Position numbers and translations under genes: made by a program. Below are positions 56,204 through 64,000 of a stretch of 64,000 bases of DNA, in pieces (position 1 is the stretch's first letter; the number at the start of each line of letters is the position of its first letter). The stretch covers positions 66,427,940 through 66,491,939 of the forward strand of contig CM055095.1 of NCBI GenBank assembly GCA_029204225.1. The letters are read 5' to 3'. Under the pieces are notes generated by a model. It saw only the letters and a program-made list of their open reading frames with translations. It was not told where the DNA came from and searched no databases. This stretch comes from Diphasiastrum complanatum. Taxonomy: Eukaryota; Streptophyta; Lycopodiopsida; Lycopodiales; Lycopodiaceae.

Positions 56204-57709
56204 ATGACTACCAGGTTTGTGAGATTCGCTACATTTCATATGTGTCCTGATGAGACAGTTCACCAATACACCAGGCGAATGTTCGATCTCGTAAAAGATG
56301 TTGATCTACAGAGTCCATAGACCATAATGTAGAACTTCTATTTTGGATTACTGGACAACCTCAAGTCTGGTATAAAGAAATTCGCATCTTAAACTTCATT
56401 ATCACAGATGCGGTCATTACGGAGAATTTTATCATAAAGAAGAGAGGAGATCACTCCTATCCAAACGTAGAAATATCAAATGGGGAATAAGGAAAGTCTG
56501 AAAGTTTAATGCTAGTCGAACATACAAGGGAGGAAGGCTATGAATCATTAGGGAGTGCAACAGAGTCAAGCGGGTCAAGTGCAGCAGAAGACCAAGAATC
56601 TTACAGTTCAGCTTGTCCTCAAGCTTATGCTCGCATAGTCAAGTTTCTTGAGAAAGACCAATGTACATACTGCTTCGGCGGTCATCCAAGTATAAGATGT
56701 CCAATCATGAATCCCCGCTTCTTACAATAGAGCAGCAAGTTCAATAGTCAAATCTAAGAATTCAACGATTAGAAGCAAAATCAAGCTGACAAGGAGCTCA
56801 TCCGGAGGATGGATGTCAAAGTGATCCATCTAAGTCACGAGTTTTTTCAACACCCAGTGGCAAGGTGGAAATATTGGTCATATCATCTTGCATGTCTCCA
56901 AACTCCAAGGAAGACCGCAATAGCCTACCAGTTTATTTTGTGGAAGATCCTGAGGGAAATCTATTACCAATCTATGCCTATCAACTTAGAGGTGATGGTG
57001 TATTGCACTTGGTAAGATGCAATGGATGCGGAGGAAAACATCGTCGAGCCGAATGTCCACATCGAGGGGATCCATCAACATTCGAACCCTGTTGTGCACA
57101 ATGCGGAGTCAATCATCCATGCCGAGATTGTCCGATGAGAAATTCACAAATAGCTAGGAGGCATTTGGCGTATGTAGATCAATATGCACCTATGTTGACC
57201 AATCCACCTATAGATAGAATGCACTACAAAGGGAAAATCCTAGTGCCACCGGGTTATGAAACAAGTGAGAAAGAAGACAATCTGACAAAAGTCCCAAAGT
57301 ATGCAAAGATACCCTCGAGCAGACAAGCAACAACAACATCACAGAAGACGGAGCTGGTAGAATCTATTAAGCCAATGGTAACTGAGAAAGTCAAGAAATT
57401 GGCAACCAACAAAGTCCAGCGGATTTTACCAAGTCTCTTGGCACAATCATTGCAAAGATTTTTTAGTGATGAATCTCTCAAGGAACCTGTGTCAACAGAG
57501 CAAATTGAAGATAGTTCTGTACAAGATCCCGGAAAAAGTGCAGTCACGCAGCCTTCAACTAGGAAGTACAACGATAGGGAGAAGACTAAGGTTGACGATT
57601 GCCCTTCACTGAGCAAAACTCAACCAAAGTCGGATGGTCCCACGATGCAACAAACCCTAAATCCTAAACCCGAATCCGAGTATAAAAATATAAGCCCAAA
57701 AAGTGCTTA
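56204..57709 (+). pseudogene. Gag-like region with cysteine knuckles, family not recognised
   Basis: 56204-56320 reads TRFVRFATFHMCPDETVHQY, then TRRMFDLVKDV, like a capsid helix region. 56509-56730 has an acidic, Ser-rich part and the knuckle CTYCFGGHPSIRCP. 56865-57709 (281 open codons) has two more Cys/His clusters, CNGCGGKHRRAECP and CAQCGVNHPCRDCP, then a Lys/Ser/Gln-rich tail. Stops at 56318 and 56728 break the whole. No protease or RT follows before exon 1 of HflX. It could be gag of an uncommon retroelement or a nucleic-acid-binding host protein relic. Confidence 0.5.
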
Positions 57710-58203
57710 AATTTTTCAAAATAGTAAGTTTAGAAGCTATAAAGAGCAAAAAAATTTGCTAATTTTAGCAGGTGAGCTTTGAGAACGTCTGGATGGCCTC
57801 TGTGGATGCTTTGGGGATGTTTAGGAGCATTGGAAAATTTCTATAAAATTTCAGCAGCATCCATCATGCAAATATGTGATGCTTCCCGACTGTACCTTTG
57901 ATTGGACAGAATGACCAGGTTTGTAGATCCAAATATGCATATGCCCTAATGTGCCCACAACAAAGATAAATGATTGATAGACAAATGACATGTTCCAAGC
58001 TAATACCAAAAAAAATAAGACATGCAAATAGCTTGAAGAAGACTATCTATGAAGTCTTAGTACAATTTACAACATTCCGTCAGCACCAAGAGGAAAATGC
58101 TTCCCATCAGCTTAAAAAGAAGACCTTAAACAATTGATAGCTTGTTACAACAAGAAATCCAGCTGCAAAACCGAGGAGCTTAAGAGATTGACGTGTCATG
58201 AAC

Positions 58204-58657
58204 CTGCATTTATTTGCTTCTTCAGACCAGAAGCACTTTTTTGAGTGGATTGCACAAGCACAAAAGGAGACAATTGCCTTGGTTCTGGGTTGAGCCCATG
58301 ACCAAGGTTGCTATCATCTTCTCCTTTCCTTAACCCGTGCAACGAATCTGCAAGGCGTAAAGCCTCCAACAATCTTGCTCTCAGCAGTGGTTTGGGGTGA
58401 ATCCGAGGCTGCACCACCAGCAGCTTTGGGGGCTTGCTGGGATCACGATGGTTGACGAATCCTCTACAACTGCTGGCAAAGGCCTGTAGGCTGCTACTTC
58501 TCAACACAATGATTCTACGGAAAGTCGCCCATGTCCGGGAAACTGGAAGCTGGGTCGATGCAATTTCACATTTGAGCTCCGGAAGATGTGAATAGTTACT
58601 ATTTGCACCCACATTTTTGCGAATTAAACATGTGCCCAGATGCCGCCATCGCTCCAT
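58204..58657 (-). CDS. HflX: HflX-type GTPase, exon 1 (transit peptide and start of N-terminal domain)
   Basis: Seen: an open frame of 151 codons plus one base starts at ATG 58657, with an in-frame TAG 30 bases upstream, so this is the first usable start. The first ~60 residues are rich in Arg and Ser and poor in acidic residues, as in an organelle transit peptide. After that comes the HflX signature PPKLLVVQPR, then an LLRARLLEALRLADSL helix, ending ...KKQINA. The exon ends CAG|GTTCAT, a usable but not ideal donor, in phase 1. Known: HflX GTPases bind the large ribosomal subunit and can split ribosomes; plant copies resembling Arabidopsis At3g49725 act in organelles. Inferred: plastid or mitochondrial location. 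Joining to exon 2 restores the G-x-G-T-V motif in frame. It is the only clearly cellular protein here. Confidence 0.85.
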
Positions 58658-58869
58658 CTGCTTCCAAATGTAACATAAACTTCTCTAGGGCTTCTCAAAT
58701 GAATTGAATGCATATGCCTGTAGACCAACAAATTCAGATGCTATGAACTAATACTACTAGGAGAGCAACAAGACTCGCTGTTTGGATACATACTAGCAGA
58801 ATGCAAGGAAGTCTTCCAACAAAAGGTAGTTCAAAGGCTTACAAGACAAAACATAAAATTGAAAGCCGT

Positions 58870-58881
58870 GAGAATATATAG
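58870..58881 (-). promoter_or_regulatory. Possible TATA box of the HflX gene
   Basis: On the minus strand CTATATATTCTC lies about 213 bases upstream of the HflX start codon, with no open frame between. It matches a plant TATA element in sequence. The distance would require a 5' UTR of roughly 180 bases. No transcription start is visible, so this is a candidate only. Confidence 0.35.
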
Positions 58882-58883
58882 TT

Positions 58884-58913
58884 CGTGTGTGTGTGTGCGT
58901 GTGTGTCTGTGTG
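58884..58913. repeat. (GT)n-rich microsatellite next to the putative HflX promoter
   Basis: An impure GT/GC/CT dinucleotide run directly upstream of the TATA-like element in minus orientation, where it reads as (AC)n. Confidence 0.7.
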
Positions 58914-61523
58914 AGAGAGTCTCTTGAACTGGAGAGATGTTGCACAGATAGCCCAACTAATAGACTTACAGCTTTGGCTATGAGCTATTGCAAACACAAG
59001 CATCATCTCAAAATTGGGAACAAGTCAAAGACGAACTAATACCAAAATTAGGGTGCATTCAAGCCAAGCTAGTTGAGTTGGGTAGTAGGGGAATTCATGT
59101 GGTGGACAAGGGCTCAAACACCATCATTGCACCATTCACATCTTGATGCCATGTGCTACCTCTGTACACCCAGCCTACTACTCATGGAAGAGTGTATATT
59201 GGTGGATTAAAATTGTTAATAAAAGTAATTTTCTACCACAATACCCAACATAATGACTATCTCCGAATGAAATAAGTTTTAAGAGCTCTTTCTTTTGTTC
59301 ATGAGATGAGCAAAGATAGTCATGCAAAACTGGGCACTTTGCTCTAACATTGAGAGATCGCATAATAATCTTACAAGTAGGTATCAATCCAAAGCATTAG
59401 GCAATATATTGAAAATAGTTTCTACCAAAGATCACGAAAATCGAACCAAGCCCATTTTGTATACAATTACTTCTTGGATCATGATGGAGTATGTTATGTC
59501 CCTAATTAGCTCAATTAATCACTTACAAACCTTAAATCAGAGGAGTCTCAAGTGGCTAGAAATAAGTAATAGTAATGCTGACTAAAATCAAAGCTAACTT
59601 TTGTGGTTGATGGGGAATTATGACTATAGTTAGAGTTTACTATATGCATGGACACAAGTGTGGAAGACAACCACGTGCATTTGGGGATAGTCCATGAATT
59701 GTCGTTATATATGTAGGAGGGTGTGGCACACTTTAAGTCTTTAGATCATCCAATACATATGTTGGAAATCTTTGGTAGGGAGATGGGTCATGTGATGGAA
59801 AGGATGGTCTACAATCTACAATATCACAAATAATTCAAATAAATAGTACTATGATGCAAACACACAAGAAAACAAACTTGACACCAAAATGGTAGCCCTC
59901 TCTTCATTCTTAGATCGATGAAAGTTCCACGTACATGTATGTAGGTTCAATCTTCTATGCATGTAATGATAACATGCCACATCATTTAGTGACCTGCACA
60001 CCTACTATTACATCAATGTCTAGTCTAGAGGATCTAGAGTAATCCTTGACGTGATCGACCAACCCTCCAATGTTTGAGGTTATTAGTTACACCTCAAATA
60101 AATTCCAATTCAAGGCCAGTTTTGTAGTTAATAACCTTGAGGGGACCCGACACTCACAAAATGACATGTGGAGTGGTTCATGGTATGTGACGATTGTATG
60201 CTTAGAAGGAGAATCATTTGTGGCATTTCCTATCTATAGAGGTGAGCTTGGAGATGTATGTCATCATGCATAGACCCTTGGAAGCTATATGTACCTACAA
60301 TTACTTGCCCATTTGCAATTCATGTTTGACCATTCTAAATACTAGTTTCCTCTCCTTTCCTACATTCGCATATCGTGGCCCAAGGGTGAAGCCTTTGGGG
60401 TTTGATCATTAGCTTCTACTTCATTGGGCTGTTTGGCTCTACAATGTCCTCTTGAGGTGTTTGTAAGCTTGATTTTAGGGAGATATTTACATTGATATCA
60501 GAGCAAGGCTTGTGATTGGAGCGAAAGGTTGAGATCTATGTTGTTATTCCAAGGATTATGATATAGAATCATAACTCTATGCTACTCTTTGTCCTAGTGG
60601 AAGAACTATTTCCAAGCATGAGATTTCTTGAAGTCCTCTGTGCTTTTGAATCAATAACTCCAGAATAAAGTTCGGTGTTTGAAGCTTACAGTTGGTCATC
60701 TTGTATGGAAGAAACCTCTTTGTAGCATGTAATTGCTCATTAGAAACGGTATCTGAAGGATACTAGAGTTTGTACATCCTATCTACAATGGTTGTGATGC
60801 ATGCCAGTTTTTATTCAAGGAGTTAGTCCTTGCTTATCAAAAAATGTGAATTTTGTGCAAAATTTCATGGGTTTTGCTAAGATTTGATGCATATGACATG
60901 TAGGGGATGGAATCAATGGTCCAATAGCATGGTGATGGCACTTAAACGAATACTAATAAGAAGGTTACACGGTTGAACATCTTTTCTAAAACTGATTAGA
61001 TGGATTTCCTCGTGATCAAAATTGTTGTGAAACATTTTGGTTATGGATAGTTGAGAAGTCTGCAATAGTGTTTATAGAATTGGCATTGGAATAAGCAATT
61101 CCTGCTAAACCAAGTCTAGATGAGAGTGAAAACTGATCTAAAAGTCATGCTCTGAAATAGTTCTAGTTGTTTTAGGATTTCATTTTTTTTTCCGTATCAA
61201 ATTAAAATTGAATATTTTTTGGTTGGAGATATTATTAATTTTTCTTTATGACAATCAAGACTACCTACAACTTTTGGGTGAATACTTAGCAATTGCGAAA
61301 TTTTGACTTTTGAATTCACTATTCACTTTGTTATTGATGGACACCTATCTTTGGAATTACTCAATGTTTTGGGATGAGGTTACTAAGCTGAGAAGGTTTT
61401 CATCAAGGGTGAAAACCATGAGTTTATGTAAAGTCGTTCTTATTGTTGTTTTTTAAATATGTTTTGGATATCTATCACAGAGTTGTTATTGTGTGACAGA
61501 AGGTTGTGTCTTCTGGAATTGAA
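58914..61523. other. Upstream flank of HflX, no identifiable feature
   Basis: AT-rich, with short frames only, none with known motifs. Nothing resembles an LTR pair, LINE or RNA gene. Confidence 0.45.
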
Positions 61524-62508
61524 TCAGTCTAAATTAAGTTTTACTGGTAACAACAATATTTCTATCACATAACCTGAAAGTTCTTTGCTTTGGCTATCCA
61601 CCATGAAGGCATACATTCTCAAGTGTGAGCTAACATCACACATAGGTTGCAAGTTTGAACTATCCATATGGAACTTACTCAAAATATATGCTACCTTGGA
61701 CAACATCAATAGTAGATTCAGTTGAGAAAGTCTCATTACCCTATATTGGCACATTGTCTCCTACATGTGGTGATAATTCTAGTCTTGTTTTATCATTGTT
61801 TATGAACAAGAAATGAATGTCGTCCATGCAGTACAAAGGGATGTCCAGCAGGGTTTTGCTTTGGACATTCGCGCTTACAGTAGATAAGGGAGAGATTGAC
61901 AAAGCATGGGCCTTGGTAGGGTCATACTCCAATGCTAACCTAGCCTCCTCTTCTTCTCCTAAAACCTCATCAACAATGAGAGCCTCTATAGCAATAGGAG
62001 TACTAGGGATTGGCAGACCTAGAAGATTTTGTCTCGTCATGGATAAGAGCATATATGTAGAAGACAAGGGCCATGCCTTCTTGAATGAATCGACAGACAC
62101 GTTTGTGTTCCTCACATAATATGACTCACTTGAACAGATCGATAAGTTTCGTGAACTTACTTACGATCATGCCTTTGCCTTGGCATTGGACTAAGCATGA
62201 GTCAAATCAATGAAATGCACAAATCATAGGCCATCCATTACCAGCATATTCTGTTGGAGGCACTCATAAAAGTTCTTATAAAATTTAGGAAAAAAATTTC
62301 TATGCTCAATGAAGAACCTCTCTATGTCAAACTTCATATCGAAGTAGGAGGCAAAACGTGTTTGTCTATCCCCAACCCCAACATCAACAAGGAAGGAATG
62401 TAGTGCTTTGTCATGAAGAGAGCTGGAAGAAGAAGATGCCATCTCGGATGAGATATCGATACCACGCGCCGATGTAAGGTGGAAATTGTTCCACAACACA
62501 AGTGGCAC
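61524..62508 (-). pseudogene. Possible decayed coding region, unrecognised
   Basis: Three consecutive minus-strand frames (62508-62224, 62115-61741, 61754-61524) of 94, 124 and 76 codons. The first has a Ser run and RFASYFDMKFDIERFFIEHR. The second has VDEVLGEEEEARLALEYDPT and LLDIPLYCMDDIHFLFIN. Neither belongs to a family I can name. They could be one gene with indels or introns, or chance frames. Confidence 0.25.
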
Positions 62509-62778
62509 ATGATGGCGATATGTCAGTCAGGAATGGTATATCGGCATGACGCACCTGGAGGACAGAGGGTAGCGAGGGAAATATCACAGGCACGTGGAGG
62601 CAATATTAGACTGAAGTGGAAATAAATAATGTCTGATTGTTTTGACCGTACTATTTTGGAGCATCGTATCGATACACCAGTTATCGCTTATCATCACCAT
62701 GCACTATTTCCAGTTCCTGCATTCGGCTATTGCCATCCCACGCATCATAATGATATGGGCATATGTTATGGCTTGTAT

Positions 62779-63541
62779 TGTTGGATTATTTTCCTAAATA
62801 TTGACTAATCATTTTTAATCTTCATCTACTACATTATCCAGCCTTATAGTTTTATGCATGACATTGTTTCTACACAGTCTGCAAAAATACTCGGGTTTCG
62901 CTCAATTTCCAGGAAGTACTAACTGGATGGATGCCAGCTCATGATGGCCAACTGGACATTAAGATCTATGACCTAATTGGCTGTCCTACTGGACTTGTCA
63001 CATTTTCGCTTAGTATAAATAGTTGATCATACTTCTATTATTTTGAATCAAGTAGCAACTCTCTCAAGCCTTCAAGCTTGAACACTCTTGAGCATTCTAG
63101 CTCAGTTCTTTAGAGTTCATTGGAGTTTTGCTATTAGTTCTTACTGCTTATTAGCGGAAGTGCAAATTTGGACAAAGATCTTCAGTTACTCAGAGATAGC
63201 TTAGAGTATGCAATTTCTATCCGCAATTGTCTTGTGCTCATCATCATCTTTTATTGCGTTCAATATTATATTAGATTGTATGTATCTCTGTGATAGTTTT
63301 GTAGCTGATAAATCTCATATTGCTTTTGTTTGATAATTCATTGTTTGGCTAGGTAATCACTATAGTACTGACGATTTCAAAGTTAGTTACTATAAGATTG
63401 AACGTGACTTTTGTTATTTTGTTTTGTTCCATATTGATAGGCATAGTCATGCATTAGGAAAGCAAGCTCCATTCCACTATGCTCGATAAGTCGTTCACAA
63501 TCTTCGACTTGTCGTTATTGCATTATCACCTCTTTCCAACA
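62779..63541 (+). repeat. Copia-4 5' LTR
   Basis: TGTTGG...CCAACA inverted ends. AGTATAAATAG at about 63013 is a strong TATA box about 525 bases before the PBS. Only one LTR copy is in view, so the left limit rests on the matching ends. Confidence 0.75.
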
Positions 63542-63553
63542 TGGTATCAGAGC
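63542..63553 (+). promoter_or_regulatory. Copia-4 primer-binding site
   Basis: TGGTATCAGAGC directly after the LTR. Look-alikes (GATATCAGAGC, ACCAGAGC, GGTATCAAAT) follow within 130 bases. Confidence 0.92.
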
Positions 63554-63768
63554 GTACTTTCATGATATCAGAGCGATCTGTTATACCAGAGCTCTAATAC
63601 TTGATATCTTTTGCGATATCGAATCGATATCATTTGACACTTTTCACAGTTTCATATTTTTCAATTTGTGGTATCAAATTTCAGTATCAGATAGTTGATT
63701 TGCAATTGTAGCGCAGGACGGTATCTCTCTCTTAACGTCATCGATATATCGACAGACTAAAGTTCCAG

Positions 63769-64000
63769 ATGGATTCTCAGAGTAAAACCGGTCTTATCGC
63801 AGACGCTGAATGGATCCAATTACTACTTGTGAAAATTAAAGATGAAAACGTTGCTAGTCGCCAATGGGTTGTGGGATGTTGTCACAGGTATAGAAGAGAA
63901 GCCTAAAGACGACACAATTGACTCAAAATGGAAGTCGAAGGATGGTAAAGCTTTTGCGCTTATTATTCTCAATATATCAAACACTCAGATTGGCCACATA
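63769..64000 (+). pseudogene. Copia-4 gag N-terminus, broken and incomplete
   Basis: ATG at 63769 opens the frame. The typical copia sequence is in another frame: NYYL, then TGA at 63830-63832 where Trp is expected, KLKMKTLLVANGLWDVVTG, KSKDGKAFALIILNIS. So there are both a frameshift and a nonsense change in the first 60 residues. Confidence 0.75.

Larger units (their letters stand above)
4754..58203 (-). other. HflX intron 1, about 53.4 kb, filled with nested retrotransposons
   Basis: Interval between the exon 1 donor (GTTCAT at 58203) and the exon 2 acceptor (TTTCTAG ending at 4754). It holds the LINE array, four copia-type elements, a non-autonomous LTR element, three gypsy elements and a gag-like region. 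Stretches with nothing I can name: 4754-5723 and 53242-56150. That all of this is transcribed and spliced as one intron is inferred from exon order and phase, not observed. Confidence 0.75.
62779..64000 (+). mobile_element. Copia-4: 5' end of a copia element, cut by the window edge
   Basis: A 763-base LTR is followed at once by a PBS and a short leader, then a gag start. The 3' part lies outside the window. Confidence 0.85.

Noticed and set aside
1-64000. CRISPR arrays, operons, tRNA or rRNA genes
   Set aside because: No regularly spaced palindromic arrays with unique spacers, no tRNA cloverleaf or rRNA sequence seen; the only tRNA-like matches are retrotransposon primer-binding sites.
1-64000. 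Naming the species or lineage (fern, lycophyte, gymnosperm, bryophyte)
   Set aside because: The features fit a large plant genome, but nothing read here separates these groups without a database search.

Overview
This is land-plant nuclear DNA. The LTR retrotransposons carry the usual plant primer-binding site (TGGTATCAGAGC, initiator tRNA-Met type), the gypsy elements end in chromodomains, and the one recognisable host gene is split by long introns. Species cannot be read from the sequence. So much nested, partly recent transposon DNA inside an intron suggests a large-genome plant.

Host gene. Three minus-strand exons of an HflX-type ribosome-associated GTPase (organelle-targeted form) can be placed: exon 1 at 58657-58204, exon 2 at 4753-4689 and exon 3 at 258-196. 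Splice sites and codon phase agree across both joins, and the gene continues off the left edge. Intron 2 is about 4.4 kb and intron 1 about 53.4 kb. Nearly everything else in the window lies inside these two introns.

Layout. 259-4688 (intron 2): mostly featureless, with a decayed gypsy remnant. 5724-28450: a head-to-tail chain of six related LINEs, all on the plus strand (antisense to the host gene). Each starts directly after, and five end in, a (CT)n tract, and those five share a 3' stem-loop. LINE-3 is split by a young non-autonomous LTR element (11677-16415, TSD GAAGG). LINE-5 is split by a small copia-like element with an odd 387-aa ORF (23510-26352). 28451-44849: a nest of copia elements (Copia-1, -2, -3). 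A nearly intact chromodomain gypsy element (Gypsy-1, 28688-35104, TSD ATCTT) sits inside one Copia-1 LTR. The two Copia-1 LTRs face opposite ways and the second half of LINE-6 is inverted, which records an inversion. 44850-52340: two decayed gypsy elements (Gypsy-2 minus, apparently nested in Gypsy-3 plus). 52437-53241: a scrambled LINE fragment. 56204-57709: a cysteine-knuckle, gag-like region of no family I recognise. 58658-62778: upstream flank of the host gene. 62779-64000: 5' end of another copia element, cut by the window edge.

How it fits together. Only the host gene looks like cellular coding capacity. All transposon reading frames seen carry stops, frameshifts or deletions, although Gypsy-1 has only two visible nonsense codons. 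The most unusual biology is the LINE family, whose structure implies targeting to (CT)n microsatellites and explains the head-to-tail array.
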